Of a DNA stretch of 64,000 nucleotides, positions 42,995 through 50,962 are shown one piece after another. Numbering within the stretch: the first letter of the stretch is position 1; the number at the start of each line of letters is the position of its first letter. This DNA is from Floricoccus tropicus (GTDB lineage Bacteria; Bacillota; Bacilli; Lactobacillales; Streptococcaceae), in NCBI RefSeq assembly GCF_001832905.1, contig NZ_MKIR01000026.1, positions 62,001 through 126,000 on the forward strand, read 5' to 3'. Under the pieces are notes generated by a model. It did not search any database and had not been told where the DNA came from. It saw nothing but the letters and a program-made list of their open reading frames with translations. Both the position numbers and the translations under genes were made by a program.

Positions 42995-43777
42995 TTACAT
43001 AAAATAATTCGTATATAAGTATGAAAGGATATAAAGGATGTAGATATGAGCTGGATAAAAGATATAGAAAAAATATTTTAATCCCTTTCCCTTTTGACCA
43101 TTGTAGAATGAAATTGGGATTATAGAAAATACCATCATCCATTGAACGTTTTCAGTCAATAATGTACTATTAAACTGAAAATTCGTAGATATAAGAGCAA
43201 CTAGAGCAATCAGAAAATATTGAATTGCTCTTTTTTCTCTAAAGATATATAATCCAAGGGCTAAAAATACACTAATAAATCCACCTTCAACTGCTAGGTA
43301 ATTTGGAATATCAATCATTATATTTGCAGCAAGCATTGGGTGACTGTTGCTTAAAAGCATACCTACAGCTGCTGGAACTAATGGTAAAACTAAGATTCCT
43401 GTACCCAATAAGTATCTACGCTCACGAAATTTATCATAAGCAAACATTGTCAAAGCTCCAAGAAACATTGTCCCAAAAATTCCGTTCATAAGAACAACTG
43501 TATCAAGTGGAAAAGCCTTGGTAATTATTTGAGTCATAATCATCATTATGACATGAGCAATAAAAAGACGTGCTAGATACTTGTGCTTATTGCGCGTGTA
43601 ATGGAAACCTTCAGCAAGCATAAATAAAAATATAGGTAAAACTAGGCGACCAAGCATTGTTAATATCATTGGGGCACCTGCATAATAAAACATCTGATGT
43701 ATGTGATCGAGAACCATGAGGAAAACTCCAATTAGTTTTAACTGTGTTCCAGTGATTCCCTTGTAATTTGTTTTCAT
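42995..43777 (-). CDS. TraX-family membrane protein
   Basis: A 260-residue, multi-helix protein of the TraX family (first known as the F-pilin acetylase; chromosomal homologues in Firmicutes have no known substrate). The hallmarks are ITGTQLKLIGVFLMVLDHIHQM (residues 8-29) and LGRLVLPIFLFMLAEGFHYTRNK (about 43-65), with conserved Asp-His and Glu-Gly-His-like residues. There is no conjugation gene nearby, so a housekeeping O-acetylation role is more likely. GAGGAG precedes the ATG. A palindrome shared with the DUF1430 promoter lies 85 bases upstream. Confidence 0.85.
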   Translation of the reverse strand: MKTNYKGITGTQLKLIGVFLMVLDHIHQMFYYAGAPMILTMLGRLVLPIFLFMLAEGFHYTRNKHKYLARLFIAHVIMMIMTQIITKAFPLDTVVLMNGIFGTMFLGALTMFAYDKFRERRYLLGTGILVLPLVPAAVGMLLSNSHPMLAANIMIDIPNYLAVEGGFISVFLALGLYIFREKRAIQYFLIALVALISTNFQFNSTLLTENVQWMMVFSIIPISFYNGQKGKGLKYFFYIFYPAHIYILYILSYLYTNYFM

Positions 43778-43862
43778 TTATCAAATCTCCTCTATTTCTA
43801 GTAACTAAGAAATAATTATAAATTATATTATCCTATAAAAACTTACAACTTTGCATTTTAAC

Positions 43863-43878
43863 CTTACAAGTTTGTAAG
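43863..43878. promoter_or_regulatory. Palindromic operator between traX and tetR
   Basis: CTTACAA-GT-TTGTAAG, perfect 7-bp arms. Fourteen of sixteen bases equal the site at 33636-33651. A half-site ACTTACAAC occurs 20 bases before it. Confidence 0.5.
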
Positions 43879-43899
43879 AATAATATAAATCAAATTCCT

Positions 43900-43934
43900 T
43901 TGACTTTAAACGAATCTTCATTTATTATTAACAC
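43900..43934 (+). promoter_or_regulatory. tetR promoter with operator in its spacer; predicted leaderless start
   Basis: TTGACT (43900-43905), 17 bases, TATTAT (43923-43928). The transcript would start at about 43935, the A of the ATG, and no ribosome site exists. The spacer holds AAACGAATCTTCATTT, the same operator as at 44558-44579 with two changes in its core. Confidence 0.65.
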
Positions 43935-44507
43935 ATGAGAATAAAAGATGAAAAAAAATTAGAAAGTATATATGAAGCTACACTTCAACTTATTATTGAT
44001 GACGGTCTCCACCAAACTTCGATTAGCAAAATAGCCAAAGGAGCAGGTGTATCTCCAGCAACAATTTACATTTATTTTGAGAATAAAGAAGATCTTATTA
44101 ACAAGTTGTATTTATCTGTAAAAAAAGAGATGAGTGATTATATCTTTGTAAAAGTAGACAATCAAAAAACTGTACATGAAAATTTTGAAAATATAATGAG
44201 AAAGTTTAGCCAATATATTCAAGATAATAAAAGTCGTTTTCTATTTGTAGAGCAATTGCAAAATATGCCTATACTTTCAAGCGACATACTTGACCAAACT
44301 AACCAATACTTCTATCCCATGGAGAAAGTATTAGAAAAAGGGATCAGCGAAAAAGTTATTAAAGATGTTGACACAAAAATATTATTTTTACCAATTTTTC
44401 AACCATTGTCAGCTTATTTTAAAGAGCAGTTTAACTCTGAAGAAAGACCCAAAAAAGCGGTTATAAATACACTTATTGAACTAGCTTGGAATTCTATTTC
44501 TATATAA
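43935..44507 (+). CDS. TetR-family repressor of the adjacent hydrolase
   Basis: A 190-residue TetR protein with a canonical HTH (QLIIDDGLHQTSISKIAKGAGVSPATIYIYFENKEDLINKLYL, residues 14-57). Its target is legible: an AATAAAYGAACG/TTCRTTTATT-like palindrome sits in the promoter spacer of both this gene and the hydrolase 131 bases downstream, each time between a TTGACW -35 and a TATTAT -10. It should repress both. The ATG coincides with the predicted transcription start and lacks a Shine-Dalgarno, so the mRNA may be leaderless. Confidence 0.92.
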   Translation: MRIKDEKKLESIYEATLQLIIDDGLHQTSISKIAKGAGVSPATIYIYFENKEDLINKLYLSVKKEMSDYIFVKVDNQKTVHENFENIMRKFSQYIQDNKSRFLFVEQLQNMPILSSDILDQTNQYFYPMEKVLEKGISEKVIKDVDTKILFLPIFQPLSAYFKEQFNSEERPKKAVINTLIELAWNSISI

Positions 44508-44552
44508 TAGAGTTTTATGCTAGTTTTTTTATTATTAAAAAAGTCATTTCTT

Positions 44553-44581
44553 TTGACAATAAATGAACGTTCGTTTATTAT
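44553..44581 (+). promoter_or_regulatory. Hydrolase-2 promoter with TetR operator in the spacer
   Basis: TTGACA (44553-44558)-17-TATTAT (44576-44581). The 22-bp operator 44558-44579 has the core GAACGTTC and arms AATAAAT/GTTTATT, palindromic except at one pair. Confidence 0.8.
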
Positions 44582-44638
44582 AAGTGTATTGAAATATTAA
44601 TTATCTCAATAATATTATTATTAAATCAGGAGACAAAA

Positions 44639-45571
44639 ATGATTAAATCAGAAAAAGTACTTTTCCCAAATTCATATTATGACATGTCTGGAATTATTTA
44701 CTACCCAGAAAATTTCAATGAAAATAACACATATAAAACAATAGTTGTTTCTCATCCAGGTGGTGGAGTAAAAGAACAGGCAGCAGGTCTTTATGCTCGT
44801 AAGTTAGCTGAACATGGTTTTTTAACTATCGCATTTGATGCCTCATTTCAAGGAGAAAGCGGTGGATATCCACGCTTATTAGAAAGTCCATCAGCCCGAA
44901 TTGAAGATGTCAGTGTTGCAATTGACTACTTATCTACTTTATCATTTGTTGATATGAATAATATCGCAGCATTCGGTATATGTGCAGGTGCTGGTTATTC
45001 TGTAACTGCGGCGACAGTAGACCGTCGTATCAAAGCGGTTGGCGCTGTAAGCTTAGTAAATATTGGTATCTTATTCCGTGAAGGTCTAGATCATGCTGTA
45101 CCAGTTGAATCGCAAATTCAAGCTCTAGAAGCCGCATCACTTGCTCGTTCAAAAGATGCAAATTCAAAAACATCTACATTTATTAATTATGTTCCTTATA
45201 CAAGAGATGAAATTACAGAAGATACACCTGTATATGCTCGTGAAGCTTCTGACTATTATCGTACTCCTCGCGCGATGTACCCAACTGCTCCAGATTTCTT
45301 ATTACAACGTAGTATGCAAGAAATTTTCCAATACGACACTCTTCATTTAGTAGATACCCTTCTTACACAACCACTTCTTGTTGTAGCAGGATCAGAAGCA
45401 GATACTAAATTCCTCACAGACGAACTTTATGAAAAAGCTACCGCATCTTCAAAACGTGACTATTATATTGCTGAAGGAGCTACTCATGTGGATCTTTATG
45501 ATAAAGAAGAATATATTAATCCCGCAGTAGATTATATTGCAAAGTTCTTCAATGATCAATTAAAATTCTAA
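44639..45571 (+). CDS. Alpha/beta hydrolase (DLH/YcjY-like), copy 2
   Basis: A 310-residue protein, equal in length to copy 1 and matching it over nearly all residues from 30 to the end (shared VVSHPGGGVKEQ, CAGAGYSVTA, GILFREGLDH, HLVDTLLTQPLLV). The nucleophile position is again Cys (GICAGAGYS) and the His is in EGATHVDLYD. Unlike copy 1 it is under clear TetR control. AGGAG lies before the ATG. The substrate is unknown; TetR control suggests it acts on the inducer, such as a toxic ester or lactone. Confidence 0.9.
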   Translation: MIKSEKVLFPNSYYDMSGIIYYPENFNENNTYKTIVVSHPGGGVKEQAAGLYARKLAEHGFLTIAFDASFQGESGGYPRLLESPSARIEDVSVAIDYLSTLSFVDMNNIAAFGICAGAGYSVTAATVDRRIKAVGAVSLVNIGILFREGLDHAVPVESQIQALEAASLARSKDANSKTSTFINYVPYTRDEITEDTPVYAREASDYYRTPRAMYPTAPDFLLQRSMQEIFQYDTLHLVDTLLTQPLLVVAGSEADTKFLTDELYEKATASSKRDYYIAEGATHVDLYDKEEYINPAVDYIAKFFNDQLKF

Positions 45572-45667
45572 TATTAGTATTTAAGTTCAAGATGATGTAT
45601 TTTATCTTGAACTTTTCCTTTATTAAAAATTACAAAAAAAGAAGCATCTCTGCTCCTTTTAATTATA

Positions 45668-46231
45668 TTATTTAAGTTTACTTTTTTCTTTTGCCTTAGC
45701 AAATACTAGAATTTCAACTACCTTACTCAGCGGTTTAGCAATAAAATAAGCTATATTATAGTCAATTAAGCTATGGACAACACCACCTAGACCCATGATT
45801 AATAATAGAATTCCAAAATTGTTTGGTGTAACGCCTTGACCACTTAAGAAGAAGATAGCTACAACTGTAATTTCACAGACTGTGTGGATTATTGCAATTA
45901 CAAAGTTGTAAATTTGAAATTTTTTATTACTCAACACTGTTTCAGGTTTCTTTTGTAAATATACTGAACCAAGAATTGCAAAAACTAGATGCGATAATGC
46001 TCTCAATGCAATAATGAATGGTGAAGTGATGAAGAAGCCAAATGCCGTTCCAAGTGCCACTGCAATTGCTACGCCTGGTGAAAAGAACATAGCAATAAAA
46101 AGTGGTACATGACTTGCTAATGTAAATGATGCTGGTCCAATCGTAATACGTGGCATAATCATTGGTATTACAATTCCCATTGCAATTAATAAAGCAACAA
46201 TAGTTAACTGTTTGACAGAATTCTTTCTCAT
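45668..46231 (-). CDS. niaX: ECF-transporter S component, NiaX-like (niacin)
   Basis: A 187-residue membrane protein with about six helices. The string GIVIPMIMPRITIGPASFTLASHVPLFIAMFFSPGVAIAVALG (residues 19-61) matches the signature of COG4684, the S component assigned to niacin uptake through the shared ECF energy-coupling module. The family link is from memory of that motif. GGAGGATAA precedes the ATG. The 170-base region upstream shows no recognisable riboswitch. Confidence 0.7.
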   Translation of the reverse strand: MRKNSVKQLTIVALLIAMGIVIPMIMPRITIGPASFTLASHVPLFIAMFFSPGVAIAVALGTAFGFFITSPFIIALRALSHLVFAILGSVYLQKKPETVLSNKKFQIYNFVIAIIHTVCEITVVAIFFLSGQGVTPNNFGILLLIMGLGGVVHSLIDYNIAYFIAKPLSKVVEILVFAKAKEKSKLK

Positions 46232-46402
46232 TTATCCTCCAATATTTTAAGTAAAGAACTATTTGTGATATTTTTAATTTTATCAAGTAAACTATCTAGT
46301 AGCAAGCAATACTAATATTTAACTGCTGTAGTCAATTGTGAATTGTTCTACAAAATGTATACAGGTTCAAATTTGGTTCATATTAAATATTGAAATAACT
46401 TC

Positions 46403-47041
46403 CTAACATCTTTCAATATTATAAATTACTTGATCTTCAGAGTTATTAGTAACATTAGCAAAAGTAAATTTATATTCTTGACTATAGATCTTTCCATTTT
46501 TATCTTCATACTTGCATATTAACGATATTAATAAGTCTCGCTTATTGAATTCTTGTATTTTATCTACTAAGGTGTCGCTTATTCCAAAAGAATGTTCTTT
46601 GTATGGTAAAGTTATCATGAATTCCTTCTCTTCTTGATAATCACTTGATTGATCAAAACTAATTTTCAAACAAGCTGAAAGATTAAAGATAGGACTTTCT
46701 CCTCCATTTATTAAAGTAAAGATTTTATCTAACTTCTTACCTTCTTCTAAAATAATATTTTTAGAAGAATTAACAACTAGTATTGGGCGATTGGAATCTT
46801 TTAATTTTTTTAACTGGTGACTCGTCACTAAGTATACTCCAAGAACACCTATTATCGAACCAATAATAGCACCCCAAAACCCCAGATACTTAGCATCCAT
46901 ATTAATAAAAAGTTCAAAAATATTTTTAATTATACGGTTTACTATTGCAAGTAAAATTAAAATAAGTATAACTAATGCTGCCGTTGTTAAATTTGGATAT
47001 TTATTTCCTATTGTCTCAATTTTATTAACTAATTTTTTCAT
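46403..47041 (-). CDS. Membrane-anchored hypothetical protein
   Basis: A 212-residue protein with two N-terminal membrane segments (AALVILILILLAIVNRII and YLGFWGAIIGSIIGVLGVYLVT) followed by a soluble ~140-residue beta-rich domain (PILVVNSSKNIILEEGKK ... ISLICKYEDKNGKIYSQEYKF). This two-helix plus beta-sandwich plan is common in Firmicute proteins of unknown function. AAGGAG precedes the ATG. No operon partner. Confidence 0.7.
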   Translation of the reverse strand: MKKLVNKIETIGNKYPNLTTAALVILILILLAIVNRIIKNIFELFINMDAKYLGFWGAIIGSIIGVLGVYLVTSHQLKKLKDSNRPILVVNSSKNIILEEGKKLDKIFTLINGGESPIFNLSACLKISFDQSSDYQEEKEFMITLPYKEHSFGISDTLVDKIQEFNKRDLLISLICKYEDKNGKIYSQEYKFTFANVTNNSEDQVIYNIERC

Positions 47042-47192
47042 AGACTAACTCCTTAAATTTATAAGTAAATTATAACACAAGAAAAAATAATGATATATTT
47101 TGATGTAAAATATTAATAAACTAATACCTTTTACAAGTCCATAAAAATATTGTATGATAAATTTTTGAATAGAATAAATGAGGTAAATAATA

Positions 47193-47819
47193 ATGATTAT
47201 CAAAGAATTTTGTGCTGAGAATTTTACTGATATCCCAAAAGCAATTCTAGCGGGAGCTACACGTATTGAACTTTGCGATAATTTAGCTGTTGGTGGTACT
47301 ACTCCTAGTTATGGGGTAATTAAAGAAGCTGCAAGCTATACAAAGGACGATAATATTCCTCTAGCAGTTATCATTCGTCCCCGTGGTGGTAACTTTGTAT
47401 ACAACAGTACTGAAGTTAAAATTATGGAAGAAGATGTCTTGAAGGCAGCTGAAGCTGGGGCAACTGCTCTTGTCATGGGTGCTCTAACTGAAGATAATAA
47501 TATTGATAAAGAAACTATGGAAACTCTTCTAATTGCAAGCCAAGGGCTCCAAATTACCTTCCACATGGCTTTTGATGAAATTGAAGATTGGAAACCTGCT
47601 ATGGATTATTTAATCGATGAAGGTGTCGAAAAAATCTTAGCTCATGGTGGTCCATTAGATAAGCCATTAAATATTGATAAAATCAAAGAGATGGTTGAAT
47701 ATGCTGACGGTCGAATTGATATTATCATTGGTGGCGGGGTAACCTATAATAATGCCGAAGAACTTGCCCATCAAACTGGTACTAACTATGTTCATGGTAC
47801 AAAAATTGTAGAATTTTAA
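47193..47819 (+). CDS. cutC: CutC-family protein
   Basis: A 208-residue TIM-barrel protein that fits the CutC family: KEFCAENFTDIPKAILAGATRIELCDNLAVGGTTPSYG at the N-terminus, VIIRPRGGNFVY in the middle (about residues 60-71) and ITFHMAFDE and ILAHGG later. The family was named for copper homeostasis, but its biochemical role is unsettled. GAGGT precedes the ATG. It stands alone. Confidence 0.93.
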   Translation: MIIKEFCAENFTDIPKAILAGATRIELCDNLAVGGTTPSYGVIKEAASYTKDDNIPLAVIIRPRGGNFVYNSTEVKIMEEDVLKAAEAGATALVMGALTEDNNIDKETMETLLIASQGLQITFHMAFDEIEDWKPAMDYLIDEGVEKILAHGGPLDKPLNIDKIKEMVEYADGRIDIIIGGGVTYNNAEELAHQTGTNYVHGTKIVEF

Positions 47820-47897
47820 ATCTTTAAGCAAACATTTTTCAAGCTAATTGAAATTATGGTTTGCTTTTTTTGTTTCCAAATTTATTTTTCTGTAATC

Positions 47898-47925
47898 AAA
47901 AAAATACCCACTAAGGTAGGTATTT
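47898..47925 (-). terminator. Terminator of murG
   Basis: Minus strand: AATACCTACCTTAGTGGGTATTTTTTT, hairpin with T-run just after the stop codon. Confidence 0.75.
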
Positions 47926-47931
47926 GTGTGC

Positions 47932-48960
47932 TTAATATAGGGTATTAAGTAGATTATAAAATTCATTGATAGAAATTATTTCATCAGTTTCTGCCATTTT
48001 GCTTATCATTTGGTCTTTTTCTTTTTCAAGCACTGCAAGCTTCTTTACTAAATTATCATAGGTAAATTCTTCATCATCTATAACTTCTGAATAACCTTTT
48101 TCCTTAAAGTAGTTGGCATTCTGGATTTGATCACCTCGACTTGAAGCAAGAGATAGGGGAACTAAAATATTTGGTTTCTTTGAGTAGAGAATTTCAAAGA
48201 TTGAGTTGCTTCCAGCACGCGCTATAACTATGTCCGACGCTGCAATTATGCCAAGCATTCCACCGTCAACAAACTCAAACGGGTAGTATCCCGGTTTTGC
48301 TTCATATTTATCCACACTACCAGTCTGGTGGATGATATTATATTTTTCAAGTAATTTATCAAGGTTTTCAGCTACTAAATTATTGATGTTTTTGGCTCCA
48401 AGACTTCCACCCCAAAATAGTAGAGTTTCCTTGCTTGCATCAAAATCTTTAGGCAGTTCAAATGGTTTAATTGAGTTTGAGTTGATAACAGCTCCAACCT
48501 TCTGTACTCCGTCGTGTCCTGCTATATCAAACGTTGACAACATTTTTGTTGCGAATTTCGAAGATATCTTGTTGGCTAAACCGATTGATTTATCTGACTC
48601 ATGAATAACAACTGGAACCTTATTCATCTTAGCACCAATAACTACAGGAACTGACACGAAACCGCCCTTGGAAAAAATGAAATCCGGTTTTACTTCTTTA
48701 ATTATTTTTCGAGCCTGACCAATACCTTTTGTGATTTTAAAGACATCAGTAAAGTTCTCCATTGAAAAATAACGTCTTAATTTACCAGTTGAAATTGGAT
48801 AATATTTGACATCTGGATATTTGGCAAGCATCTCTCTTTCGATTCCTTTTTCAGAACCAATATAATATTGCTCCCAACCAGCTTCCCTATATAATTCAAT
48901 TAACTGTAAATTTAAAGTAACGTGACCTGCAGAGCCACCACCTGTATATAAAATTTTCAA
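47932..48960 (-). CDS. murG: UDP-GlcNAc:lipid I N-acetylglucosaminyltransferase MurG
   Basis: A 342-residue GT28 glycosyltransferase that makes lipid II from lipid I at the inner face of the membrane. The N-terminal loop is YTGGGSAGHVTLNLQLIE (residues 5-22), then IFSKGGFVSVPVVIGAK (about 94-110), VIHESDKSIGLANK, the second glycine loop LLFWGGSLGAKNIN (about 184-197) and IARAGSNSIFEILYSKKPNILVPL (the UDP-GlcNAc motif, about 245-268). The sequence is of the staphylococcal type and it lies outside a dcw cluster. The start codon is TTG 48960 with AAGG upstream. Confidence 0.93.
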   Translation of the reverse strand: MKILYTGGGSAGHVTLNLQLIELYREAGWEQYYIGSEKGIEREMLAKYPDVKYYPISTGKLRRYFSMENFTDVFKITKGIGQARKIIKEVKPDFIFSKGGFVSVPVVIGAKMNKVPVVIHESDKSIGLANKISSKFATKMLSTFDIAGHDGVQKVGAVINSNSIKPFELPKDFDASKETLLFWGGSLGAKNINNLVAENLDKLLEKYNIIHQTGSVDKYEAKPGYYPFEFVDGGMLGIIAASDIVIARAGSNSIFEILYSKKPNILVPLSLASSRGDQIQNANYFKEKGYSEVIDDEEFTYDNLVKKLAVLEKEKDQMISKMAETDEIISINEFYNLLNTLY

Positions 48961-49019
48961 AACTAATACCTTCTACTTCTAATATTAAATATCTACTACC
49001 ATTATACAATTTTACAAAG

Positions 49020-49050
49020 TAAAAAGCACCTACTCATAAAGTCGGTGCTT
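49020..49050 (-). terminator. Terminator of the ArAE-family gene
   Basis: Minus strand: AAGCACCGACTTTATGAGTAGGTGCTTTTT just after the stop. Confidence 0.8.
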
Positions 49051-49055
49051 CAAAC

Positions 49056-50051
49056 TTAAATTCTATTATTTTTTATAAAACGTTTCTTAAGAATAATGAA
49101 GTCTTCTAAGTCCATTAATATATGGTACATACGTGCTCTTGCAGCAAATTCATCATGAGTTTTTGGAAGTTCTTCTTTTTCTAATTGTTGTAAATATTGA
49201 CCGAGTTTTTCAAGTTGAATTTTTGGTTCTTCTCTATCAGAAAAATAAGTATGTATTGTTTCCAAATAATCAGCAACAATTTGGGCCTCATGAGGGTTTT
49301 TACGTAATTTTTTAATTTCATAATGAAGATTATGAAGAATATTAACTTGTTGTAATCGCATCTCAAAATAATTTACATAGAAATCATCTTTTACAGGCAA
49401 GCGATTTTGTTGATATTGATGAGCCATTGTCTGGTATGGTGTAAGTTTTTCTTCTAGTGCAATCACATCATCCCATACATGCATTTCATCAGTATCTTCA
49501 CTTGATAGGTAATTCTTCAATTTAGCAAAAATTCTTTTAAATTCAATCTCAACATCTAGTATTCCAGCATCCAATCTTTTTTTCTGAGCTGAAAAATCTT
49601 GAACATGATTGATTATAATCGCAATTACAATACCAATAATCAGTAACCAAAATTCATTCCAAATCGATGTCCAAGTCAATTGCTTTGCTGACATCATATG
49701 AGTTAAGAATACAGCATTTACTGACAAAGTTGCCTGTAAGTTATTGATAGCAAGACCAAAAGTTACAATGGTTAAAACAATACCAAAAGCTATCCAATTA
49801 TAATCAGTTATAAAAAGTGCAACCCATGCTAGAAATACAGTAGCTATAAAAGTAATTATTCGATCAAGACAGAGCCTCCATGTATCCATCTTAGTTGGTA
49901 CAATTGATAGTAATGTAATAATTCCTGCTGAACTAGCATATTCTAATTTCATGAACATAGCAATAAAAATTGCTAAAGTTGTACCAATTCCTATTTTTGC
50001 TGCATAAAAACCAACACTTCCTATTTTTATTCTACTTGTTATTTTATTCAA
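49056..50051 (-). CDS. Aromatic-acid-exporter (ArAE_1/DUF939) family protein
   Basis: A 331-residue protein with six N-terminal membrane helices (residues 13-155: VGFYAAKIGIGTTLAIFIAMFM, SAGIITLLSIVPTKMDTWRLCLDRI) and a C-terminal cytoplasmic helical domain with LQQLEKEELPKTHDEFAARARMYHILMDLEDFI, matching the ArAE_1 and ArAE_1_C domains. Members are proposed efflux proteins but few have a known substrate. The start is TTG 50051 with GGAGG 6 bases before it. Confidence 0.88.
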   Translation of the reverse strand: MNKITSRIKIGSVGFYAAKIGIGTTLAIFIAMFMKLEYASSAGIITLLSIVPTKMDTWRLCLDRIITFIATVFLAWVALFITDYNWIAFGIVLTIVTFGLAINNLQATLSVNAVFLTHMMSAKQLTWTSIWNEFWLLIIGIVIAIIINHVQDFSAQKKRLDAGILDVEIEFKRIFAKLKNYLSSEDTDEMHVWDDVIALEEKLTPYQTMAHQYQQNRLPVKDDFYVNYFEMRLQQVNILHNLHYEIKKLRKNPHEAQIVADYLETIHTYFSDREEPKIQLEKLGQYLQQLEKEELPKTHDEFAARARMYHILMDLEDFIILKKRFIKNNRI

Positions 50052-50179
50052 TAAAGCCTCCTATTAATAATACGTATTCTCTTAAATTTATTATAAATAA
50101 AAAACGCTTTCATTACAATTATGTAGAATTAAACTATACCAATTTATGTGTATCGATTGTGTTCTTTTGAAATTTCAAC

Positions 50180-50632
50180 TTAAATATCCATTGAGAGTCT
50201 GACCATATCCTTTAAAATAAGCCCATTTTCTTCAATTTCCTCTTTATAATGTCTAATAAAAAAATCTTTATCAATATAAGATAATCTAAAACCAACCTTT
50301 TGATATAAATAAAGTTGACCAAAACTTGTTGTTCCAGTCCCTATTTCAATTGTTTTGTATCCTTCATCTTTAGAGTATTTAATAGCATATTCTAAAAGTT
50401 TCTTACCGTATCCCTTACCTTGCTCAGAATCTGAAACTGAAATATTCACAATTTCAATAGTCTCTGGCCTTGTAGGTAATAATACAATCAAACCAATCAT
50501 TTTATTATCTATAACCATCTCATACGCTTCACTTCTTTTAAGATAAGAATTAACTAAATCTCTGTCAGGATCAGCATTTAATAAAACCAAGTAATGCTCT
50601 TCAGTAAAGTCCTTTATTTTTTTAATGTCCAT
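50180..50632 (-). CDS. GNAT-family N-acetyltransferase
   Basis: A 150-residue acetyltransferase. The acetyl-CoA loop is VSDSEQGKGYGKKLLEYAI (about residues 67-85), preceded by the beta-strand IEIVNIS and followed by GYKTIEIGTGTTSFGQLYLYQKVGFRL, the usual motif B. Its substrate cannot be read. GGAG precedes the ATG. It is single and precedes an 830-base repeat-rich gap. Confidence 0.9.
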   Translation of the reverse strand: MDIKKIKDFTEEHYLVLLNADPDRDLVNSYLKRSEAYEMVIDNKMIGLIVLLPTRPETIEIVNISVSDSEQGKGYGKKLLEYAIKYSKDEGYKTIEIGTGTTSFGQLYLYQKVGFRLSYIDKDFFIRHYKEEIEENGLILKDMVRLSMDI

Positions 50633-50895
50633 TATTTCTCCAATTATATTTTTATTCAGATATTATAATATTAACATAAGCAAACTTAATTAAGTTCAAT
50701 ATTAATAATTTAAGTATAGAATCAGAATAAATCTTGTGAAAATAGTATAACCGATAGTGGACCAAATTGGCTATGATAATTCCAAGACCACTTTAAAATA
50801 TATTCCCATACAACAGAAAATCTGAAAGAATATTTAACAAATAAATTGGATAGTTTATATTTATAATTCCACCCCTTTTATAAAATAACTACAAA

Positions 50896-50942
50896 TAAAA
50901 AAGAGCTAGACACCTTAGTATTAGGTTTTCTAACTTTTTTTA
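50896..50942 (-). terminator. Terminator downstream of hairpin cluster B
   Basis: Minus strand: GTTAGAAAACCT-AATACTA-AGGTGTCTAGCTCTTTTTT. It is the first terminator-like structure after the 602-residue ABC gene, some 520 bases past its stop codon. Confidence 0.6.
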
Positions 50943-50962
50943 AATCTATAAATATAATAATT

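Noticed and set aside
43935-43950. TetR at 43935 as the binder of CTTACAAGTTTGTAAG
   Set aside because: A different palindrome with core GAACGTTC or GAATCTTC occurs in both target promoter spacers and explains its regulon better.
46232-46402. A riboswitch upstream of the NiaX-like gene
   Set aside because: The leader shows only short AT-rich inverted repeats and no conserved aptamer motif I know.
50709-50871. Trp-rich minus-strand frame (WEYILKWSWNYHSQFG) that could be a leaderless bacteriocin or an IS remnant
   Set aside because: It has no start codon in frame; about 54 open codons in AT-rich DNA is weak evidence. Kept only as a note.
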